The notes under the pieces: model-generated
The model's database searches: none
What the model was told of the DNA's origin: nothing
Seen by the model: only the letters and a program-made list of their open reading frames with translations
Program-made: the position numbers and the translations under genes
Shown here: in pieces, positions 27,509-36,284 of the stretch
Layout of the letters: each line of letters starts with the position of its first letter
How positions within the stretch are numbered: the first letter of the stretch is position 1
Source of the DNA: Parasutterella secunda
GTDB lineage: Bacteria; Pseudomonadota; Gammaproteobacteria; Burkholderiales; Burkholderiaceae_F
Assembly: GCF_016901835.1 (NCBI RefSeq)
Contig: NZ_JACJKX010000010.1
Location: 1 to 64,000, forward strand
DNA length: 64,000 nt
Direction: 5' to 3'

Positions 27509-28669
27509 ATGAGCGATCGTGATTATTACGAAGTATTGGGTGTAGATAAAAACGCCAGTGCGGCCGATATTAAAAAAGCCTATCGCCGTTTGGCCATGAA
27601 GTATCACCCCGACCGCAATAACGGGGATAAAGAGGCTGAAGCGAAATTTAAAGAAATCGGCGAAGCCTATGAAGTGTTGGGCGACGAACAAAAGCGTGCA
27701 GCATACGACCGCTTTGGTAAAGACGCAGTCAATGGTGCGGCCGGTGGTCCTGGCGGATTCGGAGGTTTCGGTCCTGAGGGGTTTGCAGGCGGTTTTGCCA
27801 ACATGAATGACTTGGGCGATATCTTCAGTGAATTTTTCGGCCAGGGTATGGGAGGCCGTCGTCGCCAACAAAGCGGTCCTCGCGCTCAACAAGGGGCAGA
27901 CCTTCGTTACGATCTGGAAATTACTCTGGAGCAGGCTGCTAAGGGTTACACCGCTGAGATTCGCGTACCGGTTTGGGAAAAGTGTGATGTCTGTGACGGA
28001 ACAGGCAGTCGTTCCAAGTCAAAACCGACGACCTGTCCGCACTGCAACGGCACCGGTATGGTGTATGCCAAACAGGGCTTTTTCTCTGTTCAGCAGACCT
28101 GTCCCTACTGTCACGGCACGGGCACGGTGATCAGCGATCCTTGCCCCAACTGCGATGGCACAGGCTTTAAGAAGGTCATGAAGACCTTGGAAGTGAAGAT
28201 TCCTGCCGGTATTAACCAAGGACAGCGGGTACGCCTGCAAGGTAAAGGACAGCCCGGCAAGAACGGCGGTCCGGCAGGCGACCTCTACGTTGAAATCAGC
28301 ATTAAGCCGCATGAGATTTTCCAACGTGACGGTGATGATCTTCATGTTGAGTTGCCGATTTCATTTGTCACGGCAGCTTTGGGTGGGGACGTGGATGTGC
28401 CCGTTTTGGACGGTGAGACGCGTATTACGATTCCCGAAGGGACTCAAAGCGGTAAGGTTTTGCGCCTGCGCGGCAAGGGCATTAAGAGCTTGCGTTCGGG
28501 TTACATGGGTGACCTTTATATCCACGTGTTTGTGGAAACACCGGTTAATCTGACCCAAAAGCAAAAAGACCTGCTTCGCGAGTTTGATGAAACCATTTCC
28601 AAGCATGGTGAGAAACATTCACCGAAGCATGAAAGCTTCATGGATAAGATGAAGGGTCTCTTCAGTTGA
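27509..28669 (+). CDS. dnaJ: Chaperone protein DnaJ (Hsp40)
   Basis: 386-residue class I J-protein that stimulates DnaK ATPase. J domain with YHPDRN (about 31-36), a Gly/Phe-rich stretch (about 75-110), and a zinc domain with four CxxCxGxG repeats ([32 protein letters not shown]). The C-terminal substrate domain follows. AGAAGGA precedes the ATG. An intrinsic terminator follows at 28688. Confidence 0.97.
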   Translation: MSDRDYYEVLGVDKNASAADIKKAYRRLAMKYHPDRNNGDKEAEAKFKEIGEAYEVLGDEQKRAAYDRFGKDAVNGAAGGPGGFGGFGPEGFAGGFANMNDLGDIFSEFFGQGMGGRRRQQSGPRAQQGADLRYDLEITLEQAAKGYTAEIRVPVWEKCDVCDGTGSRSKSKPTTCPHCNGTGMVYAKQGFFSVQQTCPYCHGTGTVISDPCPNCDGTGFKKVMKTLEVKIPAGINQGQRVRLQGKGQPGKNGGPAGDLYVEISIKPHEIFQRDGDDLHVELPISFVTAALGGDVDVPVLDGETRITIPEGTQSGKVLRLRGKGIKSLRSGYMGDLYIHVFVETPVNLTQKQKDLLREFDETISKHGEKHSPKHESFMDKMKGLFS

Positions 28670-28687
28670 TCGGATAGACTCTTTCTC

Positions 28688-28720
28688 AAAGCTCCTTTCC
28701 TAACGGATCGGAGCTTTTTT
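28688..28720 (+). terminator. Terminator of dnaJ
   Basis: AAAGCTCC (28688-28695) pairs with GGAGCTTT (28710-28717), followed by TTT. Its right arm lies inside the 3' end of the convergent PAP2 gene. Confidence 0.8.
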
Positions 28721-29221
28721 GTGTCGTTTGAATGCCAGGTGGTAGCCGACAAAGCCGAATACTATTCCTAACAAAGCACCGGCGATGACGTCACTCGGGT
28801 AGTGAACGAAAAGGTACAGTCTTGAAAAGCCCATGAGAAAAGCAAGGCAGAGTGCAAAAAGACCGGCTTTCTTATGGCATAAAAATAACGCCGTTGCCGC
28901 AGCAAAGGCTGCCGCCGTGTGTCCGGAAGGAAATGAATGGTCACTCAGACAAGCCAAAAGCATATCTTCAGGAACACTCAGATCGCACGGTCTGTCTCGT
29001 CCGACTAAGGGTTTGAGTATTAAATTGACGGTGACGAAATCAATCAACAGAGCAAAACTGACGGCAAGCCCCGATCGCCTGAAACCGGAAATAATCAAAA
29101 GTAACGCAGCCAGCGCAATCCATATCGCTCCGACGTTTCCAAGCGTCGAGATAAACAGCATGAGATGATCAAGTGTCTCGCTTCGGATTGATTGCAGAAA
29201 ATGAAGAACAGCAAATTCCAT
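28700..29221 (-). CDS. PAP2 family phosphatase
   Basis: Membrane lipid phosphatase, 173 residues with about five hydrophobic segments. The three PAP2 motifs are present: KPLVGRDRP, HSFPSGHTAA, and SRLYLFVHYPSD. Members of this size often dephosphorylate undecaprenyl pyrophosphate or other lipid phosphates at the inner membrane. The specific substrate is not known. It is monocistronic. Confidence 0.87.
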   Translation of the reverse strand: MEFAVLHFLQSIRSETLDHLMLFISTLGNVGAIWIALAALLLIISGFRRSGLAVSFALLIDFVTVNLILKPLVGRDRPCDLSVPEDMLLACLSDHSFPSGHTAAAFAAATALFLCHKKAGLFALCLAFLMGFSRLYLFVHYPSDVIAGALLGIVFGFVGYHLAFKRHKKAPIR

Positions 29222-29236
29222 TGATGCTAAAAATGA

Positions 29237-29272
29237 AAAACCACTCTTGAAGCATAACTCAAAAGTGGTTTT
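29237..29272 (-). terminator. Terminator of the TDT transporter gene
   Basis: AAAACCACT (29237-29245) pairs with AGTGGTTTT (29264-29272). On the minus strand TTTTTC follows. Confidence 0.78.
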
Positions 29273-29296
29273 AACTGAGTCAAGACGAACAAAACG

Positions 29297-30250
29297 TTAC
29301 GCTTTTTGGGGTTTCGGCAGGATCTTATCGAGATTTTTGATAAAGAGCACGGTCACGTAGGTGATGATACACGTGGCGACGATGAGCTCAAAGTTTGCCA
29401 ACATTCTCAACTCCCACGCATAAAAGGCTCCGACTTCATATTGACCGACAAGATTACTCATCTTGTATAAAGCCGTGGCACCGATAGCCAACGGGAAAGT
29501 AAAGGCTGCGTAACCCGGAGAAAAGGGCAGTCGAAGCAATTTAAATAGGGCAAGGTAAATGGAAACGGTCATCAAAACGGCAATCCCCAGTAAAACCGCA
29601 CAAAGCAGGGGCGAGGGGTTTTCGACGACTGTCAAGAGACCCGCTAAGGACAAGCTCGCCGGAGCAGCCAGAATGGCAATGGTGGGTTTGGCTGCATCGG
29701 GCACCTGTGCATAGAACATGAATCGGTAAATCATGGCGGGCAGCATCACGGCATAAGAGACGATTCCTATGGTTAAAAGGATATGGGCAAATCCGTACCA
29801 TTCGGGGCCGGGACAGGCCACATCAGCCACGATAATACCCACGGGCGGAATAAACCAACTCGGGACCATATGTTCAATTTGTCGCTCGCGTAATCGGAAA
29901 ACGATAAAGGCGCATAAAAAGAGCAGGTGAATGACGACGGCGGCAAGCCACAGATACTCACCGATGAGCGGGAAGTAGTTGCCGATGGCTTTGGAGACGA
30001 CCATAGTGGCCATCGCAAAGGTCGGAACAATGCTGCCTAAAACCGGATGACGCAGATCAGTGATCAACGTATCAATGTGAAAAACGAAGCGGGTGAGTAA
30101 CAGGCTCAGCAATACCACCGCAATAGCGGCACCGATCAGTTGCCCCCAACCGTTTAAGGCCAAGGCGTTTTCCATCGACCAGCCGAGGCTAGAAATACCC
30201 AGAGCAAGACCTGCGACCGGGGTCGGTAAGGCGCGTACACGTTTAATCAT
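29297..30250 (-). CDS. TDT family (TehA/SLAC1-like) transporter
   Basis: 317 residues with about ten hydrophobic segments, typical of the tellurite-resistance/dicarboxylate transporter family. Visible features are PTPVAGLALGISSLGWSME at the N terminus, PSWFIPPVGIIVADVACPGP, and FSPGYAAFTFPLAIGATALY. Relatives are anion channels or transporters, for example for nitrite, malate or sulfite. I use the ATG at 30250 with AAGGA upstream. The cargo is unknown. Confidence 0.82.
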   Translation of the reverse strand: MIKRVRALPTPVAGLALGISSLGWSMENALALNGWGQLIGAAIAVVLLSLLLTRFVFHIDTLITDLRHPVLGSIVPTFAMATMVVSKAIGNYFPLIGEYLWLAAVVIHLLFLCAFIVFRLRERQIEHMVPSWFIPPVGIIVADVACPGPEWYGFAHILLTIGIVSYAVMLPAMIYRFMFYAQVPDAAKPTIAILAAPASLSLAGLLTVVENPSPLLCAVLLGIAVLMTVSIYLALFKLLRLPFSPGYAAFTFPLAIGATALYKMSNLVGQYEVGAFYAWELRMLANFELIVATCIITYVTVLFIKNLDKILPKPQKA

Positions 30251-30298
30251 CAAAGGATCCTTGCAAAAAAGTTGAGCGATTATATCAGTCGCTTTTTT

Positions 30299-31384
30299 TC
30301 AGTCAAAGAGACGCATTTGCTGAGAGAGGGTATTTTCTCGAATTTCCTGTTCGGTTTTAGAAACAGACAGCCCTAATAGACGAATGCCTGTATCAGGGAC
30401 GGTGACGTTGTCAAGTAACTTAGCGGCCGCTTGGGTGACGTTTTTGATATTGTCCAAATATTCTTGGCCGCTGCTGCTGCGCGTCAGGGTCGTAAAGTCA
30501 GGAAAACGAACTTTTAGAGTCAGTCGTTTACCTTTGAAATTTTGCTTATTGACTCTTCGCACAAGTTCTTCAATGACGCTTTCAAGCGCTTGTTCGATGG
30601 CTTTGCCTCGAATGTCTTGACTGAATGTTTCTTCGCACCCGACAGATTTTCTTTCTCTGTAAGTCGTGACTTCGCGATCATCGATGCCACGAACGAAGTT
30701 GTAATAGGTCAGTCCGGCTTTACCGAAGAGTTCCGTCAGTCGCGCCAGACTCATCTCACGAAGTTGAGGAGCGGTTTGAATACCTAAAGCGTGCAAACGT
30801 TTGGCAGTCGCCGGTCCTATGCCCCAAAAGCTCTCGATAGGGAGCCGGTCAATAAATTCAATGGCCTGATCGGGGTGAATCACACAAAGACCGTCGGGCT
30901 TGCGGTAGTCACTGGCAATTTTGGCCAGAAATTTGTTGTAACTGACACCGGCACTGGCGATGAGGCCAAGCTCCTCGCAGATATTTTGTTTGATAAGTTT
31001 TGCGATTTCCAGACCTGTAGAGGCACCGATTTTGTTGACGGTAACGTCCAAATAAGCTTCATCAATGGAGACAGGCTCAATAATGTCTGTGTAGCGCTCA
31101 AAAATTTCCCGCACCTGTCGCGAAACGGCTTGATAGTGTCGCATACGGGAATGAACAAAAATTAATTGAGGACACAATTCCCGAGCTTTCGATGAGGGCA
31201 TTGCCGAATGTACCCCGAACTTTCGAGCCTCATAGCTTGCGGTCGCCACAACCCCACGGGCACCTGCGTGACCCACTGCAATGGGTTTACCGCGAAGCGC
31301 CGGATGATCACGCTGTTCAACAGAGGCAAAGAATGCATCCATGTCAACGTGAATGATTTTTCGGTAGGTTTTGGAGGTTGTCAT
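30299..31384 (-). CDS. dinB: DNA polymerase IV
   Basis: Y-family translesion polymerase, 361 residues. Catalytic acids are in HVDMDAFFASVEQRD (about 12-26) and SIDEAYLDV (about 107). The helix-hairpin-helix region GIGPATAKRLHALGI, the little-finger domain, and a C-terminal clamp-binding QQMRLFD are present. It is divergent from brnQ with only 45 bases between starts. No CTG-N10-CAG LexA box is seen there, but a GAAC-N7-GTTC dyad lies at 31402-31416. Confidence 0.95.
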   Translation of the reverse strand: MTTSKTYRKIIHVDMDAFFASVEQRDHPALRGKPIAVGHAGARGVVATASYEARKFGVHSAMPSSKARELCPQLIFVHSRMRHYQAVSRQVREIFERYTDIIEPVSIDEAYLDVTVNKIGASTGLEIAKLIKQNICEELGLIASAGVSYNKFLAKIASDYRKPDGLCVIHPDQAIEFIDRLPIESFWGIGPATAKRLHALGIQTAPQLREMSLARLTELFGKAGLTYYNFVRGIDDREVTTYRERKSVGCEETFSQDIRGKAIEQALESVIEELVRRVNKQNFKGKRLTLKVRFPDFTTLTRSSSGQEYLDNIKNVTQAAAKLLDNVTVPDTGIRLLGLSVSKTEQEIRENTLSQQMRLFD

Positions 31385-31401
31385 CAAATCTGTTAAAGTG
31401 C

Positions 31402-31416
31402 GAACATTTTCAGTTC
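31402..31416. promoter_or_regulatory. GAAC-N7-GTTC dyad between dinB and brnQ
   Basis: GAAC (31402-31405) and GTTC (31413-31416) form a small dyad in the 45-base divergent region. It could be an operator for either gene. It is not the usual betaproteobacterial LexA site. Confidence 0.3.
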
Positions 31417-31429
31417 AATCAGATTGCAA

Positions 31430-32752
31430 ATGTCGAACAATTTTACCTTTAAACAGCGACTCTTATTGGGGTTAACGCTTTTTTCAATGTTTTTCGGAGC
31501 AGGGAACCTTATTTTCCCTCCGTATTTGGGTTCTTTAGCCGGCGTGGATATGCCCTGGGCTATGGTCGGTTTTGCCATTACGGCCGTTTGTTTCCCGATT
31601 CTGGGGGTGATGACTGTCGCCCGATCGGGCGGCTTGATGATGTTGGCCACTCGCGTTCATCCACAATTTGCGTTTATCTTTACGCTCTTGATTTATCTTT
31701 CGATCGGACCTTGCGTGGCGATTCCCCGCACGGCGAGCACCTCATTTGAAATGGCCCTTGCTCCGCTTTTTTCGGCAGGAACCGGTTCATTTTTCGGATT
31801 TTCTCCTCTCGTCTGTGCGCAGTTTGTCTATTCGGTGTTCTTCTTTGCACTGGCCGGTCTCATGGCTCTTAAGCCTGAAAAACTTACCCAACGTTTGGGT
31901 AAGTTCACCTCTCCGACACTCATTGTCATGATTGCGTTGCTGTTTGTTGCGTGTCTTATCAAACCGATTGCCGGTTATGGTTTGGCCTTGCCTCCTTATG
32001 ACATCAATGCTTTTGTGCGGGGATTTTTGGAAGGCTATCAGACAATGGATACGCTTGCAGCGCTCAATTTCGGTTTGATTATCGCTTTAAATATTCAGGC
32101 GTTGGGGGTGACCAATACCGAAGGAGTTGTTAAAGAGACGGTCAAGGCCGGTTTGATTGCGGGCTTTTTCCTGATCACGATCTACTTGGCGTTGGCCCAT
32201 ATCGGAGCGACAGTAGGGGGAGCTGGTCTGATTACGGAAAACGGTGCTCAGACATTGACCTCCGTAGCCGAAATCCAATTCGGTTCCTGGGGTATTATCC
32301 TGTTGGGAATGATCTTTTTTGTGGCATGCCTGAACACCTGTGTGGGGCTTTTGTCGTGTTGCAGCGATTACTTTACAAAGGTGTTTCCGAGCTTGTCCTA
32401 TCGCGGTTGGCTCCTGGTGTTTGTTCTCTGCAGCATGGTTGTCTCCAATGCCGGTCTGACCCTGATTCTCAAGCTTTCGATTCCCGTTTTAATGGCGATT
32501 TATCCGGTCGCACTGATGTTGATTGTTCTGGGCCTGACTCACCAATTTAACCGTCATTACTCTAAAGTTTATCCGCTGACGATCACTTTTACAGCCGTTG
32601 TGAGTATCGCCGGAGCCTTAAAGGATGTCGGTTTGGAAATTCCGTTATTGGCTCATCTGCCTTTTTACTCCATCGGTTTGGAATGGATTACTCCTGCTTT
32701 GATCGGTTGGGTCATCGGTATTTTTTATTCCAGACGTCCGTCTGACAATTAG
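31430..32752 (+). CDS. brnQ: Branched-chain amino acid carrier BrnQ
   Basis: Sodium-coupled leucine/isoleucine/valine importer of the LIVCS family, 440 residues and about twelve hydrophobic segments. The N terminus LTLFSMFFGAGNLIFPPYLG is diagnostic, as is SIGPCVAIPRTASTSFEMA. I use the ATG at 31430; no clear ribosome site precedes it. It fits amino-acid-based nutrition. Confidence 0.93.
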   Translation: MSNNFTFKQRLLLGLTLFSMFFGAGNLIFPPYLGSLAGVDMPWAMVGFAITAVCFPILGVMTVARSGGLMMLATRVHPQFAFIFTLLIYLSIGPCVAIPRTASTSFEMALAPLFSAGTGSFFGFSPLVCAQFVYSVFFFALAGLMALKPEKLTQRLGKFTSPTLIVMIALLFVACLIKPIAGYGLALPPYDINAFVRGFLEGYQTMDTLAALNFGLIIALNIQALGVTNTEGVVKETVKAGLIAGFFLITIYLALAHIGATVGGAGLITENGAQTLTSVAEIQFGSWGIILLGMIFFVACLNTCVGLLSCCSDYFTKVFPSLSYRGWLLVFVLCSMVVSNAGLTLILKLSIPVLMAIYPVALMLIVLGLTHQFNRHYSKVYPLTITFTAVVSIAGALKDVGLEIPLLAHLPFYSIGLEWITPALIGWVIGIFYSRRPSDN

Positions 32753-32803
32753 TCAGGACATGGAGCGTTTCAAAGAACGGCAGCAGTTTTTTGAGGATTT
32801 AAA

Positions 32804-33394
32804 GTGCAAATATTGGAAATTTTCGGTATAGCAGTTGCCTTATCAATCGATGCTATGGTTGTGGCACTTTGTTGGGGAGCTGTTCAGCCGACGATTAAAG
32901 CTTCGCACATATTGAAGTTTTCATTGGTTTTCGCCGCTTTTCAGGCGTTGATGCCGACTTTGGGTTGGTTTGCCGGTGGCGCCCTTTACAGCCTGATCAG
33001 CGCCTGGGACCATTGGGTCGCCTTCCTGCTTTTGTTTTTCGTGGCGGTGTCCATGATTCGTGAGGCATTTGAAAAAGGTGATGACAACGAAGAGTGTGAA
33101 TGCCGCTCGATGGGTTCTGATATTGCGTGGGGAAAACTCTCGATGTTGGCCGTAGCGACCAGCCTGGATGCGTTGGCAGTCGGTTTTTCGTTTGCGATGG
33201 TCAAAACGCCTATTGCAATGCCTGCGATCGTGATCGGGGTGGTTTGCGCCATTTTGACAGCTTTGTCAATGTTGGCGGCAAGAGTATTGTCGGAAAAGGC
33301 CGCCCGACACAGCAAGAAGCTTTCTTTGTTGGGGGCGGCCGTTCTGCTTTTAATCGGCTTGCGAATTCTTTTTGAACACGGTGTGTTTGCTTAA
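32804..33394 (+). CDS. mntP: Manganese efflux pump MntP
   Basis: Inner-membrane Mn(II) exporter, 196 residues and six hydrophobic segments. The two family repeats are seen as ALSIDAMVVAL and ATSLDALAVGFSF, with the metal-binding Asp residues. A cytosolic loop holds NEECECRS, with two extra Cys. The GTG start has GAGG seven bases upstream. I saw no yybP-ykoY riboswitch in the 51-base gap. The 3' end overlaps the convergent asparaginase gene by four bases. Confidence 0.92.
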   Translation: MQILEIFGIAVALSIDAMVVALCWGAVQPTIKASHILKFSLVFAAFQALMPTLGWFAGGALYSLISAWDHWVAFLLLFFVAVSMIREAFEKGDDNEECECRSMGSDIAWGKLSMLAVATSLDALAVGFSFAMVKTPIAMPAIVIGVVCAILTALSMLAARVLSEKAARHSKKLSLLGAAVLLLIGLRILFEHGVFA

Positions 33395-34395
33395 TAGCGC
33401 TCAAACATTTCTCTTAAGGCATCAATGTCATTGATGCCTTTTTTGAGAGCAAGCTGCAAAAGCACGCGTGACTTCACCGCTGACAGATTCCAGGCTGAAA
33501 TCAAACCGGCATCCTCCCATTCACTCAAGCCGTTAAAAACCGGTCCGGTAAAGACGCGCGAGCTGCGAATCACGCGAACGCCCGCGGCACTGGCCCGAAC
33601 TAAACCCGGGAAGACCTTATCGGGGATACAACCATTGCCGAGTCCGGCAAAAACAATACCCTTGGCACCGATGGCAACCGTCGCATCAACCAATTTATCG
33701 TCATCGTCGGCGTGGGAGATCAAAATATCAACTCTCGGGAACGATTCATCCTGTTCAAAATCCTTTACGCTGAAAGGAGTGGCCATGGTATGCGGACGAG
33801 TCGGTCGGTTGTAGTACATCACGGCATTATCAATGACAGCACCGAGTTCACCGGTGTTTAAACCGGAGAAAGTGGCAACATTGGTGGTGTTGGTTTTGGT
33901 GCTGAAGCGCGCACTGCCGATCGTGTTATTGAGCACCATCAGCACGCCCAAGCCCTTAGACTCTTCGCTTAAGGCGACCTGGAAGGCGTTATAAAGATTC
34001 AAAATGCCGTCAGCCGACAAAGCGGTTGCAGGGCGCATGGCACCGGTGATGACAACCGGTTTTTCGGTTTTTAAAATCAGATGAAGGAAATAGGCAGTTT
34101 CTTCCATGGTATCGGTTCCATGGGTAATCACCACGCCGTCAACATCATCACGGTCAACAGCCGCTTGAACGCTTCTGGCCAATTTAAGCCAAATTTCACT
34201 GGTCATGGAGCTGGAGTCAACGTGGCTGACCGCTTCTTGTTCAAGTTCAATTTTGTCTTTCAGATCAGGCAGTTGATCAAGCAGTGCATTAATGGAGAGT
34301 TCACCTAAACGGTAACCTGTTGTTTGTGTGGCAGATTCTCCGGAGCTGACAATCGTGCCGCCGGTAGACATTAAAACGATTTTCTTTTTAGCCAT
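33391..34395 (-). CDS. L-asparaginase
   Basis: Hydrolyses asparagine to aspartate and ammonia; 334 residues. The two catalytic Thr motifs are MSTGGTIVSSG near the N terminus and VITHGTDTMEETAYFL near 90. Sequence style is that of the type II enzymes, yet the N terminus MAKKKIVLM has no signal peptide, so it should stay in the cytosol. Aspartate could feed fumarate respiration with the DcuC-type carriers. The terminator of mntP lies inside its 3' end. Confidence 0.92.
   Translation of the reverse strand: MAKKKIVLMSTGGTIVSSGESATQTTGYRLGELSINALLDQLPDLKDKIELEQEAVSHVDSSSMTSEIWLKLARSVQAAVDRDDVDGVVITHGTDTMEETAYFLHLILKTEKPVVITGAMRPATALSADGILNLYNAFQVALSEESKGLGVLMVLNNTIGSARFSTKTNTTNVATFSGLNTGELGAVIDNAVMYYNRPTRPHTMATPFSVKDFEQDESFPRVDILISHADDDDKLVDATVAIGAKGIVFAGLGNGCIPDKVFPGLVRASAAGVRVIRSSRVFTGPVFNGLSEWEDAGLISAWNLSAVKSRVLLQLALKKGINDIDALREMFERY
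33416..33444 (+). terminator. Terminator of mntP inside the asparaginase gene
   Basis: AAGGCATCAA (33416-33425) pairs with TTGATGCCTT (33431-33440), then TTTT. The hairpin is within the last codons of the opposite-strand asparaginase gene, so one sequence serves as both code and stop signal. Confidence 0.8.
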
Positions 34396-34543
34396 GGAAT
34401 TCCCCTGTCAAATCAGTGACTCGTATTATGCCAAAGCTTTTTGTCGGTCTGCGTCTTTTGCATCGGGATGTCAGGCACAAATTCCGCAGATCGGTGTCTG
34501 GAAAAAAGTTTGCCAAAACGTGGATAACATTAAGAAAATGCGC

Positions 34544-34589
34544 TAAAATACCGCGAATTTTCGTGAAACCCTCCGAGGTTTCGTTTTTT
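34544..34589 (+). promoter_or_regulatory. Promoter -10 and leader terminator before rpsP
   Basis: TAAAAT at 34544-34549 is a probable -10. Soon after it, GAAACC (34565-34570) pairs with GGTTTC (34577-34582), followed by GTTTTTT. No plus-strand gene lies upstream, so this terminator would act in the rpsP leader itself (attenuation), about 50 bases before the start codon. Confidence 0.55.
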
Positions 34590-34637
34590 ATTGTGGCATT
34601 TGCCACGTTTACTTTATAGACACAAGAGGTAAATTAA

Positions 34638-34889
34638 ATGGTCGTTATTCGTCTTGCTCGCGGCGGTTCTAAGAAGCGTCCTTTCTACAACATCGTTGTT
34701 ACGGATTCCCGTAGCCGCCGTGACGGTCGTTTTATCGAACGCTTGGGCTACTACAACCCGATGGCTGCCGGTCAAGCCGTGAAGTTCCAAATTGCTGACG
34801 AACGTCTCACGCACTGGATCGGTCAAGGCGCTCAAATGAGTGACACGGTTGCTCGTTTGGTCAAGCAAGCCAAGAAGGCTGCTGCCTAA
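34638..34889 (+). CDS. rpsP: 30S ribosomal protein S16
   Basis: 83-residue S16, needed for 30S assembly. [20 protein letters not shown] and [14 protein letters not shown] are the family signatures. AGAGG precedes the ATG. It is followed by rimM after a long 211-base gap rather than the usual close spacing. Confidence 0.97.
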   Translation: MVVIRLARGGSKKRPFYNIVVTDSRSRRDGRFIERLGYYNPMAAGQAVKFQIADERLTHWIGQGAQMSDTVARLVKQAKKAAA

Positions 34890-35100
34890 TCGAAAATTCG
34901 GCAAACATCGTTTGCACGAAGGGCGATTCCGCTATTATTTCTCTGCGTTGCGGCAATAAAGGTCGTTCCTTTCGAGCTACTTTAAACAAACGGAATTGTG
35001 TCTACCGTTTGGGTTCGATAAGTTGAACACTTCAGCCGCGTGTATCTAAAACGCAAAGTAAAGATCGACGGAATGGCCCTTTTTCTTATCTGAAAAAAAT
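34890..35100 (+). other. Intergenic leader between rpsP and rimM
   Basis: It holds a small hairpin, GCAAAC/GTTTGC near 34901-34916, and a second inverted pair, AAACGG/CCGTTT, around 34988-35010. No terminator T run and no open frame of note are seen. It may carry a rimM promoter. Confidence 0.3.
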
Positions 35101-35634
35101 ATGTCAGCTCAACATTCTGATGATTTATTGGAAGTCGGCCGTACGGCAGGTGCCTACGGTGTGCGCGGCTGGGTCCGGGTTGTGCCTCATGGTCGGCAGG
35201 GAGACCTTCTTTTTGAAACCGACCGTTGGTGGTTTCTGCCCTATCCGAGAAAGCCCGGCGTGGCCGCTAAACAATTGACAGTTGCGGAAGTAAAGCCGCA
35301 CGGTAAAGATTTTATTGCACGAATTAACGAAGTGACTACCCGTGAGGAAGCTATGGCGCTTAAGGGAAGCCTTTTGGTTGATCGTGAAGACTTGCCGCAA
35401 CTTCAGGATGGCGATTTCTATGATGAAGATTTAGAAGGGTTTTGCGTCAAAAATCGATCAGGGGAAATCCTGGGTCATGTTGCGGGGATAACCGATAACG
35501 GTGCTCAGGACTTGTTGGCTGTGGAAACGGACAATGGGGACGTTTTCTACATCCCGATGGTAGACGCTTACATTGAGCTCATTGACTTGGAAGCTTCGGA
35601 AGTGATAGTCGACTGGTCCCTTGACTGGAATTAG
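35101..35634 (+). CDS. rimM: Ribosome maturation factor RimM
   Basis: 177 residues; helps mature the head of the 30S subunit and binds S19. N-terminal barrel with LLEVGRTAGAYGVRGWVRV, and C-terminal PRC-barrel with FYDEDLEGFCV and VFYIPMVDAYIELIDLE. The stop overlaps the convergent nth stop by four bases. In most bacteria trmD and rplS come next; they are absent here. The start is preceded only by an A-rich stretch. Confidence 0.94.
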   Translation: MSAQHSDDLLEVGRTAGAYGVRGWVRVVPHGRQGDLLFETDRWWFLPYPRKPGVAAKQLTVAEVKPHGKDFIARINEVTTREEAMALKGSLLVDREDLPQLQDGDFYDEDLEGFCVKNRSGEILGHVAGITDNGAQDLLAVETDNGDVFYIPMVDAYIELIDLEASEVIVDWSLDWN

Positions 35635-36284
35635 TCGCCGGACTTCTTCGAGGTCAAATTCTTCTTTTTGAATTCACACAAGTCTTCAATGGGGCAGTGT
35701 TCACAATCGGGCTTTGCAGCTTTACAACAATATCGGCCGTGAAGCAAAAGCCAGTGGTGAGCATCCTTTTTGAATTCATCAGGAACAAATTTCACGAGCT
35801 TTTTTTCGACTTCTTCAACGGTTTTGCCCGGTGCAAAACCGGTTCGGTTGCTGACTCTGAATATGTGGGTGTCAACGGCAATTGTAGGGTGACCGAAGGC
35901 GACATTAAGCACAACATTGGCTGTCTTGCGCCCGACTCCGGGCAAACTCTCCAGTGACTCTCTGTCATCCGGAACAACACCGCCGAATTCATCCAACAGT
36001 TTCTGACTTAACGCTACGACGTGTTTGGCTTTATTTCTGTATAGACCGATGGTTTTAATGTAAGGAGTGAGTCCTTCGACTCCGAGTTTGACAATTGCCT
36101 CTGGGGTGTTGGCGACCGGGAAAAGTTCACGCGTGGCGAGGTTTACGCTTTTATCGGTTGCTTGAGCAGACAGCACCACCGCTACCAACAGTTCATAAGG
36201 ATTGGTGTATTGCAATTCGCTTTGCGGATTGGGGCGAACAGCCGCCAGTCGCTTCATGATTTCATAGCGTTTGATTCGGTTCAC
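35631..36284 (-). CDS. nth: Endonuclease III
   Basis: DNA glycosylase/AP lyase for oxidised pyrimidines, 217 residues. Helix-hairpin-helix LPGVGRKTANVVLNVAFG with the catalytic Lys, Asp in AVDTHIFRVSNR, and the C-terminal 4Fe-4S loop CCKAAKPDCEHCPIEDLC. The GTG start overlaps the rsxB stop (GTGA). This fpr-rsxB-nth order suggests coupling of the cluster protein with electron carriers, though rsxB-nth is also a common gene order in Gammaproteobacteria. Confidence 0.95.
   Translation of the reverse strand: MNRIKRYEIMKRLAAVRPNPQSELQYTNPYELLVAVVLSAQATDKSVNLATRELFPVANTPEAIVKLGVEGLTPYIKTIGLYRNKAKHVVALSQKLLDEFGGVVPDDRESLESLPGVGRKTANVVLNVAFGHPTIAVDTHIFRVSNRTGFAPGKTVEEVEKKLVKFVPDEFKKDAHHWLLLHGRYCCKAAKPDCEHCPIEDLCEFKKKNLTSKKSGD

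Noticed and set aside
30275-30293. AGCGA/TCGCT hairpin between the TDT gene and dinB
   Set aside because: Only five base pairs, and its T run faces the strand with no upstream gene.
31385-31429. LexA box for dinB
   Set aside because: No CTG-N10-CAG; the CTG and CAG present are too far apart. Only a GAAC-N7-GTTC dyad remains, listed at low confidence.
32753-32803. Manganese (yybP-ykoY) riboswitch before mntP
   Set aside because: The gap is only 51 bases and lacks the conserved loops.
35000-35030. GGGTTCGATA, possible tRNA T-loop between rpsP and rimM
   Set aside because: No cloverleaf can be drawn around it and the stem does not close.
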